A stretch of 64,000 nucleotides of DNA from Sungkyunkwania multivorans (GTDB lineage Bacteria; Bacteroidota; Bacteroidia; Flavobacteriales; Flavobacteriaceae), in NCBI RefSeq assembly GCF_042675645.1, contig NZ_JBHTJH010000004.1, forward strand, positions 744,001 to 808,000, written 5' to 3'. The translations under genes were made by a program, and so were the position numbers. Positions 40,696-49,796 of this stretch are shown one piece after another. The notes beneath the pieces were generated by a model that was not told the DNA's origin, searched no databases, and saw only the letters and a program-made list of their open reading frames with translations. Within the stretch, counting starts at the first letter, position 1, and each line of letters opens with the position of its first letter.

Positions 40696-42063
40696 TCAAG
40701 CGTTTAATTCTATAATTTTTAAAACTTTTCTTTTGCGCAAATAGGCCTGAATCAAATGACGTACATCAGCGTTATTGGCCATCGGAGTGATGATGGACCT
40801 CAATACAGAAAGGTTGTTCACCTGATGGTTGAGGCTTACAAAACCATATCCCTTGTATTCGCCGTTTTGAATGAGGATGGCGCTGCGCTCATCGATATCC
40901 CGACCTTTGTCCAAAATTACAATGTCCTTGCTTTGAAAACTGTATTGCTGTAGAACCCTTTCTACTCTGACATTATATTTTTCCACCGGCTCTTCATTGA
41001 TGCAGGCACCATAGCATTCATCCATATCATATAGCAAACACTGTGCTTCCGACCGATGAAGACCAGTAAGTTTTTGGCAAAGTCCATGCTCTTCCGTGAT
41101 TTTGAACAAGGTCTTTTTTGCCTCATTGTAATGTTTGAAGGTCGTCAGATACTGAATTTCTTTCCGTGCGCGCTCTACTTGAAGCTGGGTGTATCCTGTA
41201 CCATTCATAAAGGCACGTAATCCGTAGTTGAAAATGTTGCTTTTTCGAGTGTGATTGTATCTAGGTTGATTTTGTCTTATCTCCTCTTGTTCCTTTAAAA
41301 GGGCGATAAGTTCATTACCGGTCTTTTCGAAACTCACGGCATGAACCTCCAATTGTATCTTCTTGGCCTTTTGAGAATTGCCTGTAAAATGCTGGTTGAT
41401 GGTCTTTCTTATGTTCTTACTTTTTCCAATATAGATGATCTCCCCATCTTCCCTATGAATATAATATACGCCTGTCTCTGATGGAAGGCCATCCAAAATA
41501 TTCAATAATCTCGTTGAGAGCTTTGTTGGGATATCGGATTTTATAGTATTCTGAATGATCTCCTTCTTGGTGTCTTTGGCCATCAACATTTTAAAGAGCT
41601 GCACGGTTGCTAAGGCATCACCATTGGCACGATGCCGATCACTCATCGGAATTCCCAAAGCGCGGACCAGTTTTCCTAGTTTGTAGGATTCTTGCTCGGG
41701 CATCAATTTTTGTGAAAGTTCTACGGTGCAAAGACTTTTACGCTCATAATCGAAGCCCAACCTTCTAAATTCGGTACGAAGAATACGATAGTCGAAACTA
41801 GAATTGTGAGCAACCAGAATGCATCCTTCTGTGATCTCTACGATGCGTTTGGCCACTTCATAGAATTTTGGGGCATTACGAAGCATCTTGTTGTTGATGC
41901 CTGTAAGGTTGACCACAAAGGGTTGTATCGGTTTTTCGGGATTGACCAAAGAGATGAACTGGTCTACCACTTGATGCCCATCGAATTTATAAATGGCGAT
42001 CTCTGTAATGCCTTCTTCATCAAAGGCACCTCCAGTAGTTTCTATGTCTAATATGGCGTACAA
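40696..42063 (-). CDS. DnaQ-like 3'-5' exonuclease fused to a GIY-YIG (UvrC-like) nuclease domain
   Basis: A 455-residue two-domain nuclease. The N-terminal part is a DEDDh exonuclease: DIETTGG (6-12), HNSSFDYRILRTEF (86-99) and HRANGDALATVQLF (144-157), supplying Asp6, Glu8, Asp91, His144 and Asp149. The second domain starts about 190 with LPSETGVYYIHREDGEIIYI and YIGKSKN, the GIY-YIG signature of UvrC/Cho nucleases. This fusion is known from Bacteroidota and Actinobacteria. A DNA-repair or damage-processing role is likely. No helix-hairpin-helix is seen, so it does not replace UvrC. It lies 82 nt downstream of yggS. Confidence 0.93.
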   Translation of the reverse strand: MYAILDIETTGGAFDEEGITEIAIYKFDGHQVVDQFISLVNPEKPIQPFVVNLTGINNKMLRNAPKFYEVAKRIVEITEGCILVAHNSSFDYRILRTEFRRLGFDYERKSLCTVELSQKLMPEQESYKLGKLVRALGIPMSDRHRANGDALATVQLFKMLMAKDTKKEIIQNTIKSDIPTKLSTRLLNILDGLPSETGVYYIHREDGEIIYIGKSKNIRKTINQHFTGNSQKAKKIQLEVHAVSFEKTGNELIALLKEQEEIRQNQPRYNHTRKSNIFNYGLRAFMNGTGYTQLQVERARKEIQYLTTFKHYNEAKKTLFKITEEHGLCQKLTGLHRSEAQCLLYDMDECYGACINEEPVEKYNVRVERVLQQYSFQSKDIVILDKGRDIDERSAILIQNGEYKGYGFVSLNHQVNNLSVLRSIITPMANNADVRHLIQAYLRKRKVLKIIELNA

Positions 42064-42145
42064 ACTTGAGTCTTCGTTGTGAGTTGCTCATCGCAGGATG
42101 TGGTTGGTCTGCGATAACAACTTTTGTAAAGTGAATTTAATCGAT

Positions 42146-42811
42146 CTAATAATTTCTCGCTCCAAATATACTACTTCCAATTCTAACCATGGTACTCCCA
42201 CATTGGATCGCTATTTGGTAGTCGCCGCTCATCCCCATGGATAAAGTCGATAGGTCGCAGTTTGCAGTATTCATTTCTTGTAAGTTATCATACAATGCTT
42301 TCAGAAAAAGAAATTCCTTTTTTATCTGTTCTTGATCATCGGTAAAAGTCGCCATTCCCATAAGGCCAACCACCTTGATGTTTTGTAGCATTGCAAAATC
42401 TACAGAACCTAGCAACATATTGACTTCTTCTTCGTCCATCCCAAATTTGGTATCTTCCGTTGCAATATGTATCTGTAGCAGGCAATCGATCACACGCTTG
42501 TGCTTTTTGGCCTGTTTGTCTATTTCTTTCAATAGCTTCAAACTATCAACACCATGGATCAGCGAAACGAACTCGGCCATATATTTCACCTTGTTGCGCT
42601 GTAGGTGGCCTATCATATGCCATTGGATATCTTTGGGCATCTCTTCCCATTTGGCAACCATTTCTTGCACCTTGTTTTCTCCGAAAACCCGATGTCCTGC
42701 ATCATAAGCCTGCATCAATGTACTTACAGGTTTGGTCTTAGAGACCGCTACCAGGGTCACATTCTCTGGTAATGTGGATTTAATTTTTTGGAGATTCGTT
42801 GCTATACTCAT
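42146..42811 (-). CDS. YggS family pyridoxal-phosphate homeostasis protein
   Basis: A 221-residue fold-type III PLP-binding protein. The Schiff-base lysine is Lys25 in LVAVSKTKP, followed by GENKVQEM (45-52), WHMIGHLQRNKVKY (64-77), LSMGMSGDYQIAI near the C-terminus and the phosphate-binding GSTMVRIG. The length matches PROSC/YggS. The family has no known enzyme activity but keeps PLP and amino-acid metabolism balanced. It is upstream of the exonuclease gene. Confident call. Confidence 0.95.
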   Translation of the reverse strand: MSIATNLQKIKSTLPENVTLVAVSKTKPVSTLMQAYDAGHRVFGENKVQEMVAKWEEMPKDIQWHMIGHLQRNKVKYMAEFVSLIHGVDSLKLLKEIDKQAKKHKRVIDCLLQIHIATEDTKFGMDEEEVNMLLGSVDFAMLQNIKVVGLMGMATFTDDQEQIKKEFLFLKALYDNLQEMNTANCDLSTLSMGMSGDYQIAIQCGSTMVRIGSSIFGARNY

Positions 42812-42981
42812 GGATTTCTGAATCTAAACTTTTTAAACTATTGAATGTTATTTGTACAATGATACACATAACCTAGAGTTTGAACCCTAGGAACTTATGG
42901 TGGTAAGCCAAAATCACTTAATGGATCCAAACCTTAGGGCTAATCGGTCTAAACCCGAGAATAGTAATTATTTAGCTAATA

Positions 42982-44217
42982 TCAAAATTCATAGATCGTT
43001 AGACCGCTTCGCATTTTAGGTTCGATATAGGTGCTTTTTGGTGGCATGGTAAGACCTTCATCGGCAATGGCCTTGATCTCTTCTACCGACAGCGGCATCA
43101 TGCCAAAGCCAACGGCGAAATCACCTTCGTCGATCTGCTGTTTCATCTGCAATAGATTATTCTTGCCGTAGCCGTATTTTATCCTTCGATCATTTTTAAG
43201 GTCACTGATTCCCAGAATTGGTTCCAGGATGGTCTTGTAGAGAATTTGTGTGTCCAATTCGCTCAGCGCATCTGTAAATTTATAAACCGTTTTTCTAAGA
43301 TACAGGGAATAGTATTCGCCATCTAGATACATGCTGAAGTGATGTTTTTTTGAAGGTTTGTACAACTCCAATCCTCTGTTCTCTATGCGAAACCATTTAT
43401 CGAGCTTAAAGAGGAATTGCTCTTTGCTAAGACCATTTAGGTCTTTCACCATCCTATTGAACTCGTAGATCCTCAGCTCTGACTCGGGGATCAAGAAACT
43501 CATAAAAAAATTGTATGCCTCCTTTCCGGTATGGTCGGGATTTTCAGCCTTTAAAGTTTCGGCCAGCAAATAGGAGGAGGCGGTTCTATGATGACCATCG
43601 GCGATGTAGAAATTAGGGATCTGTTCAAACTCGTACTGTAATATACTGATGATATCTATATCGGTAATGGGCCAGAGTGCGTGTGTAACCCTGTCTTGTG
43701 TCGTAAACTCGTAATCTGGAATGACAGCGGTAACCTTATCGATGGTTTCTTTAATGGTCGCCTTATCAGGATAGGTGAGGAGCACTGGCTCTGCATTGAA
43801 GCCGACAGTTTTGAGGTAGTCTTTAAACAACTCTTCGCGCCTTTGCATGGTGTCCTCATGCTTTTTTATCTTATCTTGAGCGTAATCGTCGGCACTTGCC
43901 CCAGCAATGATGCCACAAAACGAATTGTTTCTGGTGGTCATCCTATATACATACAAGGCAGGATCCTTATCCTTTACATAGATGCCATCTTCCTTAAATT
44001 CCAGATAGCGATTTTTCACTAGTTGGAAGCGCTGCACGCCAGTGACCTCTTTATGATAGCGATACCCAGGATTGATCACATGCAAGAACGTATATGGATT
44101 GAATTCGAGCTTGGACTCGAGCTCTCCATCCGAGTAGTCTTCATAAGAACGGGAGGCCACTAGATTGGCAAAGGCACGTGGTGCGCGGATCGCTTTAAAA
44201 GGTTGAATCTTTGGCAT
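42982..44217 (-). CDS. DUF1015 family protein
   Basis: A 411-residue soluble protein. The N-terminus reads MPKIQPFKAIRAPRAFANLV, and the family hallmarks YIADGHHRTASS (about 200-211) and GFGMMPLSVEEIKAIADEGL near the end are present, so it belongs to DUF1015. The ADGHHR segment has homology to ParB-type nucleotide-binding motifs, so CTPase-like activity has been proposed for such motifs, but for this family it is unproven. The gene is followed by yggS (170 nt) and preceded by the hydroxybutyryl-CoA dehydrogenase gene (81 nt). Confidence 0.9.
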   Translation of the reverse strand: MPKIQPFKAIRAPRAFANLVASRSYEDYSDGELESKLEFNPYTFLHVINPGYRYHKEVTGVQRFQLVKNRYLEFKEDGIYVKDKDPALYVYRMTTRNNSFCGIIAGASADDYAQDKIKKHEDTMQRREELFKDYLKTVGFNAEPVLLTYPDKATIKETIDKVTAVIPDYEFTTQDRVTHALWPITDIDIISILQYEFEQIPNFYIADGHHRTASSYLLAETLKAENPDHTGKEAYNFFMSFLIPESELRIYEFNRMVKDLNGLSKEQFLFKLDKWFRIENRGLELYKPSKKHHFSMYLDGEYYSLYLRKTVYKFTDALSELDTQILYKTILEPILGISDLKNDRRIKYGYGKNNLLQMKQQIDEGDFAVGFGMMPLSVEEIKAIADEGLTMPPKSTYIEPKMRSGLTIYEF

Positions 44218-44298
44218 AAATGTTCAGTTTGCAGTTGTCAGTTCCCAGTGGTCAGTCAGCTGTTTGAAGTTGTAATGAACAACCGGCTCGATGATGAC

Positions 44299-45186
44299 TC
44301 AAGAAAATTGTTTAGCCACTATTTCGGCTTTTTTACTTTCGGAATAATCATAAAAACCTTCACCGCTCTTTACCCCAAATTTTCCCGCCATTACCATATT
44401 CACCAATAATGGACAAGGTGCATATTTTGGATTTTTGAATCCTTCGTACATCACATTCAATATTGAAAGGCACACATCAAGACCTATAAAATCTGCCAAT
44501 TGCAAGGGCCCCATGGGATGTGCCATCCCTAATTTCATCACGGTGTCGATCTCGCTGACTCCCGCCACCCCATTGTATAGGGTCTCTATAGATTCATTGA
44601 TCATCGGCATAAGGATGCGATTGGCGACAAAACCGGGATAATCGTTCACTTCAACAGGAACTTTGTTCAATTTCTTGGAAAGCTCCATAATGGTACTGGT
44701 CACTTCGTCGCTGGTATTGTATCCTCTGATGATCTCTACCAATTTCATGATGGGCACGGGATTCATAAAATGCATCCCGATCACCAATTCGGGTCGAGAG
44801 GTGACTGCCCCTATCTGCGTGATGGAAATGGAAGACGTATTGGTTGCCAAGATGGTATCGGGCGCGCAAACTTCATCCAGTTGCTTGAATATCTTTAGTT
44901 TTAAATCAACATTTTCTGTAGCAGCTTCCACAACTAAGCTTGCGTATTCAACGCCATCCTTGACATTTGTATAGGTCGAAATGTTGTCTAGCGTAGTTTT
45001 TTTATCAGTCTCTGATATCTTTTCCTTGGCGACCATCCGGTCGAGATTCTTAGTGATCGTGGCCAATCCTTTTTTCAGAGCTTCCTCCGAAATATCGATC
45101 AATTGTACCTTATATCCAAATTGTGCGAATGTATGGGCGATTCCGTTACCCATGGTACCAGCACCGATTACTGCGATGTTTTTCAT
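44299..45186 (-). CDS. 3-hydroxybutyryl-CoA dehydrogenase (3-hydroxyacyl-CoA dehydrogenase family)
   Basis: A 295-residue NAD-dependent enzyme. The Rossmann motif VIGAGTMGNGIAHTFAQFG is at 6-24; the catalytic His139 lies in MHFMNPVPIMKLVEIIRG with partner Glu151; the C-terminal helical dimerisation domain follows (NDYPGFVANRILMPMINESI). It is about the 280-295 residues of stand-alone enzymes rather than the large multi-enzyme FadB. The reaction is oxidation of (S)-3-hydroxybutyryl-CoA to acetoacetyl-CoA or the reverse, in fatty acid breakdown or butanoate metabolism. It lies 112 nt downstream of the Gfo/Idh gene with the palindromic repeat 45208-45227 between them. Confidence 0.93.
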   Translation of the reverse strand: MKNIAVIGAGTMGNGIAHTFAQFGYKVQLIDISEEALKKGLATITKNLDRMVAKEKISETDKKTTLDNISTYTNVKDGVEYASLVVEAATENVDLKLKIFKQLDEVCAPDTILATNTSSISITQIGAVTSRPELVIGMHFMNPVPIMKLVEIIRGYNTSDEVTSTIMELSKKLNKVPVEVNDYPGFVANRILMPMINESIETLYNGVAGVSEIDTVMKLGMAHPMGPLQLADFIGLDVCLSILNVMYEGFKNPKYAPCPLLVNMVMAGKFGVKSGEGFYDYSESKKAEIVAKQFS

Positions 45187-45207
45187 TGAATTAATATTTG
45201 TATTTTC

Positions 45208-45227
45208 ATTCCTGCGTAGGCAGGAAT
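45208..45227. repeat. Palindromic repeat (ATTCCTGC / GCAGGAAT)
   Basis: A perfect 8-bp stem with a 4-nt loop (GTAG). A degenerate copy is at 6685-6710. This is the style of short REP-like elements dispersed in flavobacterial genomes. Confidence 0.65.
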
Positions 45228-45298
45228 CTATTATTTCTTTCGAACCCGGTAGCTGACAGCCGAGTGCGATAATGTTAATTTTCTTATTCTAAAGTCGA

Positions 45299-46258
45299 TC
45301 AGAAACAAGCGATCACCTTTTTGGCGACTCTAAGTGCCTCGGTCGCCTGCTCGAGGGTCACGATTGGTTCGGTGTCATTATTGATGGCGTCGGCAAAGGT
45401 TTCCAGCTCGTCCAAGATGGCGTTGTTAGGTGCTACGTTCGGATTGTCAAAGTAGATCTGCTTCTTCACACCTTCGGCATTCTGTAAGATAAGCGCAAAC
45501 TCATCTGGGGCCTTTGGAGCATCTTTCATCTTTACCACTTCGGCCTTCTTTTCTAGAAAGTCTACAGAAATATATGCATCGCGCTGGAAAAAACGTGACT
45601 TACGCATATTCTTCATAGAGATCCGACTTGCGGTAAGATTGGCCACGCAGCCATTCTCGAATTCTAAACGTGCATTGGCGATATCGGGTGTTTCGCTGAT
45701 GACCGATACGCCACTGGCATTGATATGCTTTACTTTGGAATGCACCACGCTTAAGATCGCATCGATATCATGGATCATTAGGTCCAAAACCACAGGAACA
45801 TCCGTTCCTCTAGGATTGAACTCTGCCAAGCGATGGGTCTCGATAAACATAGGATTGTCTAATTTGTCCTTCACAGCGGTAAAGGCCGGGTTGAAACGCT
45901 CTACATGCCCTACTTGCCCTTTTACCTTGTACTCTTTTGCCAGAGAAATGATATTTTCGGCTTCGGCAACGGTGTTGGCAATTGGTTTCTCTATAAAGAC
46001 ATGTTTCCCCGCCTTGATGGTCTTCTGCGCACAATCGAAATGCGAAAGGGTAGGAGTAACAATGTCTATAACATCAACGGCATCAATTAACTCATCTATA
46101 CTTCCGAAAAGCTTATAACCATATTCTTTGGCAATTTTCTTGGCATTTTTGGTATCTGGGTCAAAAAAGCCAACCAGTTCGTATTTATCGGATTGCTGAA
46201 GCAGTCGAAGATGAATTTTACCAAGGTGACCAGCACCAAGAACACCAGCTTTTAGCAT
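45299..46258 (-). CDS. Gfo/Idh/MocA family oxidoreductase, possibly nucleotide-sugar 3-dehydrogenase-like
   Basis: A 319-residue NAD(P)-binding protein with GVLGAGHLGKIHLRLL (5-20) and the catalytic-lysine motif VFIEKPIANT. The C-terminal domain has GHVERFNPAF and LMIHDIDAILS, found in the subgroup that includes UDP-GlcNAc 3-dehydrogenases (GnnA type), so a role in envelope amino sugars is possible. It differs clearly from the Gfo/Idh protein at 4022-5005. It is upstream of the hydroxybutyryl-CoA dehydrogenase gene and downstream of the M23 peptidase gene. Confidence 0.88.
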   Translation of the reverse strand: MLKAGVLGAGHLGKIHLRLLQQSDKYELVGFFDPDTKNAKKIAKEYGYKLFGSIDELIDAVDVIDIVTPTLSHFDCAQKTIKAGKHVFIEKPIANTVAEAENIISLAKEYKVKGQVGHVERFNPAFTAVKDKLDNPMFIETHRLAEFNPRGTDVPVVLDLMIHDIDAILSVVHSKVKHINASGVSVISETPDIANARLEFENGCVANLTASRISMKNMRKSRFFQRDAYISVDFLEKKAEVVKMKDAPKAPDEFALILQNAEGVKKQIYFDNPNVAPNNAILDELETFADAINNDTEPIVTLEQATEALRVAKKVIACF

Positions 46259-46354
46259 AGGATCTGTGTTTTCAACAAAAATAAAATTAATATGCGATAG
46301 TTGCCTAATGAATTATCGTTTTCATCAGGCATATTTTGTGAACTTTACAAATTC

Positions 46355-46918
46355 TTAGCTACCAACCTCATTCAAATATTCGATTGGATCGAGAATGAAC
46401 ATTTTTTTCCACCCTTGAATGTCAGTGTCTATTTTCCAAAAATAGGGAAGTGGTGTGATGATGGAATAATGCAGATGTGGTGGTTTTCCTTTTGCATTGC
46501 CAGAATCTCCTACATCGCCAATGGTTGAATGATGATCTACATATTCAAAACTGGAGGCCGCGATAGTGTCGAGATGGGCAAAATAATGCAGTCGCCATTT
46601 TGGGCCAAGTATAAGAACGATGTTTCCGCCCATTTCAATGTTTCCTTGATACACCACAAATCCTTTAACAGAAGATTTGATGGTTGTTCCTTTTTCCGCA
46701 AAAATATCCACACCTTTATGGGTCACAGAACGACCCCAAGGATAATACCAAAAGGATTCTTGGTTAAAATCGTTTTGGGTAGCTCCTACTACAGGCATTT
46801 GAAAATGCTGTGGAATCATCATTCCGGTGAGCAATACGATCACGAGCGACCAAATAATCTTAAATCTTCGCCTGAGGGGAAACTTCTTCCATAACCACAT
46901 TTTATCGTATTTGGTCAT
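46355..46918 (-). CDS. Membrane-anchored M23 (LytM-type) metallopeptidase
   Basis: The ATG at 46916-46918 (MTKYDKMWLWKKFPL) is chosen; another ATG five codons upstream is also open and both overlap the ATPase gene. The 187-residue product has a basic N-terminus, one membrane helix (20-36) and a periplasmic peptidase domain with zinc ligands in HKGVD (His68, Asp71), His115 in YFAHLD and HLH (148-150). The motif set is complete, so activity on peptidoglycan cross-links is likely. Its start overlaps the end of the ABC ATPase gene by 17 nt. Confidence 0.92.
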   Translation of the reverse strand: MTKYDKMWLWKKFPLRRRFKIIWSLVIVLLTGMMIPQHFQMPVVGATQNDFNQESFWYYPWGRSVTHKGVDIFAEKGTTIKSSVKGFVVYQGNIEMGGNIVLILGPKWRLHYFAHLDTIAASSFEYVDHHSTIGDVGDSGNAKGKPPHLHYSIITPLPYFWKIDTDIQGWKKMFILDPIEYLNEVGS

Positions 46919-47579
46919 CGACGATCTTTCCATCGACCATCGTTAACTTTCTGTCGGCCATGTCTGCCAGCTCATTGTTATGAGTGACGATCACAAAGGT
47001 CTGCCCAAATTTGTCGCGCAGATCGAAGAATAATTGATGGAGATTCTCTGCGGAGGTGGAATCGAGGTTCCCACTAGGTTCATCCGCAAAGATGATGCTG
47101 GGTTGATTCATCAAGGCACGAGCGACCGCAACGCGTTGCTGTTCACCGCCCGAAAGTTCATTGGGCTTATGGTGGTAGCGATTGGAAAGACCGAGGAAAT
47201 CGAGCAATTCCTTGGCACGCTTCTCTGCTGCAACCTTCTCTGTTCTTTTGATATAGGCCGGTATACAGACATTTTCTAAAGCCGTAAATTCTGGGAGCAA
47301 TTGATGGAACTGAAAGATAAAGCCGATGTGCTCATTTCTGAAATTGGCCAGCGCTTTTTCTGAGAGTGCACCAATATTTTGTCCGTTGATCTGCAAAGAA
47401 CTGAGGTCGCTATTGTTGCCTGGTTTGTCCAATGTTCCCAAGATTTGAAGCAGGGTCGTCTTCCCAGCACCGGACGCTCCGACAATGGAAACCACTTCGC
47501 CTTTTTTTATAGAGAGGTCGACGCCTTTTAAAACTTCGAGGTCACCAAAGGATTTGTGTATGTTCTTTGCTTCGATCAT
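46902..47579 (-). CDS. lolD: ABC transporter ATP-binding protein, LolD-like
   Basis: The 225-residue ATPase has Walker A GASGAGKTT (34-42), Q-loop IFQFHQLLPEF (88-98), signature LSGGEQQR (142-149) and Walker B IIFADEP (162-168). The LPEFTALENVCIP stretch is typical of the LolD/MacB family, which drives lipoprotein release to the outer membrane or macrolide export. No permease is adjacent, so the partner is elsewhere in the genome. The start codon is ATG at 47577-47579, and its A is also the last base of the upstream stop TAA read in the minus direction (TAATG). A TTG two codons earlier is dismissed. Confidence 0.9.
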   Translation of the reverse strand: MIEAKNIHKSFGDLEVLKGVDLSIKKGEVVSIVGASGAGKTTLLQILGTLDKPGNNSDLSSLQINGQNIGALSEKALANFRNEHIGFIFQFHQLLPEFTALENVCIPAYIKRTEKVAAEKRAKELLDFLGLSNRYHHKPNELSGGEQQRVAVARALMNQPSIIFADEPSGNLDSTSAENLHQLFFDLRDKFGQTFVIVTHNNELADMADRKLTMVDGKIVDDQIR

Positions 47580-48100
47580 TACCAAAGTTCACCTACCTCC
47601 TGTTTAATGTAACTCAATGCTGCCGATGAGGGTGCAGGCCTTTCCAAAAGGTCGCTTAAGATGGTTTCACGAAGTTTGTCTGCCGAATCAACCTCCTCAT
47701 TCCTATTGCTCTTTCTAATGAGTTGAATGGTGGCATTCTTGGCCGCGTTGATGATATTCCAACACTCATCGCTGATATATATCTGCTGGGCCAGATTGTG
47801 GTCGAATTCGTTTTCTATATGCCGAACCAACAATTGTTCATATTCTTCCTTATCCGAATTTGGAGGAGAGACACGTAGGAGTAATTTTGCCGGGGCAATA
47901 CGTTCTAAAAACAGTGCCATGCGTTCGTAAGCTTGCAGACGTAGCGGTAAGGCATTCTTTTGCGCCTCTTTATGGATCAAAAAACGTCTTCGCCCTTCTT
48001 CATTTTTGGTATGCCCTCTAAAAAAATATAGGGCGATCAATCCAGTAACGATGGCGGGTAATAAATAGAGGAGGAGTTCTACAACGCGTTCTTCATTCAT
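47579..48100 (-). CDS. Membrane-anchored hypothetical protein (DUF7935-like)
   Basis: A 173-residue protein with one N-terminal membrane helix (about 7-26, VVELLLYLLPAIVTGLIALYF), followed by RGHTKNEEGRRR and a long helical cytoplasmic part (KEAQKNALPLRLQAYERMAL). The context upstream of lolD is conserved in Flavobacteria, as I recall, where it is annotated as unknown. The end of the gene overlaps the start of lolD by 1 nt, so the two and the M23 gene are one transcription unit. No catalytic motif. It might be an accessory factor of the ABC complex. Confidence 0.75.
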   Translation of the reverse strand: MNEERVVELLLYLLPAIVTGLIALYFFRGHTKNEEGRRRFLIHKEAQKNALPLRLQAYERMALFLERIAPAKLLLRVSPPNSDKEEYEQLLVRHIENEFDHNLAQQIYISDECWNIINAAKNATIQLIRKSNRNEEVDSADKLRETILSDLLERPAPSSAALSYIKQEVGELW

Positions 48101-48197
48101 GTTTTCGATATTTTCTTTCTAAAAAGTGAGATGAAAAAATTGATCACAACGATCAACGGTGCTAAAATAAACAAATTCGGTTGACAGTGCTCAGTTT

Positions 48198-49784
48198 TCA
48201 GTTGACAGATTTACTGTTTGTAGCCTCTAAAGGTTTGCCTCCCAAAAACTCGCAATCCTTCAACCTTTGCATGCTTTCGAATCTCACAGGTGCCTTATTA
48301 TAAAGATAGGTTCGCGAAAGTGTCTGTGTCAGGTTGCGATCTCCGATACTTACATCTACATCTTCCATGGTGAATTGACATGGATGCTCATAACCACAGG
48401 CATGGGATATTTCTAACAGTTCCTTTTTGAACGTATTGAAATATTGCGCTAACCTGTCGGATTTCAATGGAATATCGATGCCTTTTTGAAGCCATTTGCT
48501 TTGCGTGGCTACGCCGCTAGGACAACGGTTGGTATGGCATATTTGTGCTTGAATGCAACCGATGCTCATCATCGCCTCTCTGGCAACATTGATGCAATCT
48601 GCACCCATGGCAAAGGCCATGGCGCCTTTTGCTGGGAACCCTAGCTTTCCACTAGCGATAAAAACGATCCGGTCTGTAAGGTCCAACTCCTTGAAGATGC
48701 GATACACATCTGCAAAGCCATATACCAAGGGAAGCGATACATGATCCGCAAAGCTGGGAGGAGCCGCACCAGTACCACCTTCACCACCATCAATAGTAAT
48801 AAAATCTGGTCCTCTATTGGTATCTTTCATGATGTTGGCCAACTCTTTCCATTGGTCCAACTTTCCGATTGCAGCTTTGATGCCAACTGGAAGTCCTGTT
48901 TCCTCAGCAATAGCTTCAACAAAATCAACCAACTCTGGGACGGTGCTAAAAGCCGTATGCGCGGAAGGGGATAGGACGTCCTTGCCAACTTCTACACCGC
49001 GTATCTCTGCAATTTCCCTACTGATCTTCTTTCCTGGAAGGACACCTCCTTTTCCTGGTTTAGCGCCTTGGGATAACTTTACTTCGATAGCCTTGATAAA
49101 TGGGTTGGCTTGGATCAAGGCCTTCATCTTTTCCATGGAGAAGTTGCCATCTGTCCCACGAACACCAAAATAGCCTGTCCCAAAGTGAAACACCACATCG
49201 GCTCCGTGGCTGTGATAGGGAGAGAGGCCCCCTTCACCAGTATTGTGAAAGGCATGCGCCTTCAATGCACCTTTATTCAATGATTCGATCGCTCTTGCAG
49301 AAAGGGAACCAAAGCTCATGGCCGAAATATTGATGACCGATCTTGGACGATACGGCTTTTTACGTTTATTATAAGCCCCCATCACCTTGGCGCATGGCAG
49401 AAAGTGCTTGTCTTCCTTGTTGGGATGTCCGTCTTTTAATTTATACGGAATCATCGCATTATTTATAAAGATGTGCTGATGCGAATAGATATCCTGATCG
49501 GTACCAAAGCCTTCGTAATTATTTTCTTTTTTGGCCGAAGCATAGATCCAACCGCGTTCGATACGGTTAAAAGGTAATTCCTCACGATTGTTAGCTACCA
49601 GATACTGCCGCAGCTCCGGTCCAATACCTTCTAGCATGTATCTGATGTGTCCGACGATAGGAAAGTTATGCGAAATGGTATGCGCACGTTGAAAAAAGAT
49701 ATCACGAATGGCAATAACGGCTAAAACGATAAGGATCCATGCCCACCATGGTATAGAGGAAATAAAGGATAGCATTTGTGCCAT
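48198..49784 (-). CDS. FMN-binding glutamate-synthase-like protein
   Basis: A 528-residue protein with one N-terminal membrane helix (about 12-32) and the FMN-binding barrel of the glutamate synthase large subunit. Visible are SFGSLSARAIESLN (157-170), IDGGEGGTGAAPPS (331-344), NVAREAMMSIGC and the 3Fe-4S cysteines Cys410, Cys416 and Cys421. The glutamine amidotransferase and gltB C-terminal domains are absent. Family members of this type occur in many bacteria, and their reaction is not known; they could transfer ammonia to 2-oxoglutarate or act as an electron-transfer protein. It is followed (97 nt) by the DUF7935-like gene. Confidence 0.9.
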   Translation of the reverse strand: MAQMLSFISSIPWWAWILIVLAVIAIRDIFFQRAHTISHNFPIVGHIRYMLEGIGPELRQYLVANNREELPFNRIERGWIYASAKKENNYEGFGTDQDIYSHQHIFINNAMIPYKLKDGHPNKEDKHFLPCAKVMGAYNKRKKPYRPRSVINISAMSFGSLSARAIESLNKGALKAHAFHNTGEGGLSPYHSHGADVVFHFGTGYFGVRGTDGNFSMEKMKALIQANPFIKAIEVKLSQGAKPGKGGVLPGKKISREIAEIRGVEVGKDVLSPSAHTAFSTVPELVDFVEAIAEETGLPVGIKAAIGKLDQWKELANIMKDTNRGPDFITIDGGEGGTGAAPPSFADHVSLPLVYGFADVYRIFKELDLTDRIVFIASGKLGFPAKGAMAFAMGADCINVAREAMMSIGCIQAQICHTNRCPSGVATQSKWLQKGIDIPLKSDRLAQYFNTFKKELLEISHACGYEHPCQFTMEDVDVSIGDRNLTQTLSRTYLYNKAPVRFESMQRLKDCEFLGGKPLEATNSKSVN

Positions 49785-49796
49785 ATGTTCTTCTTT

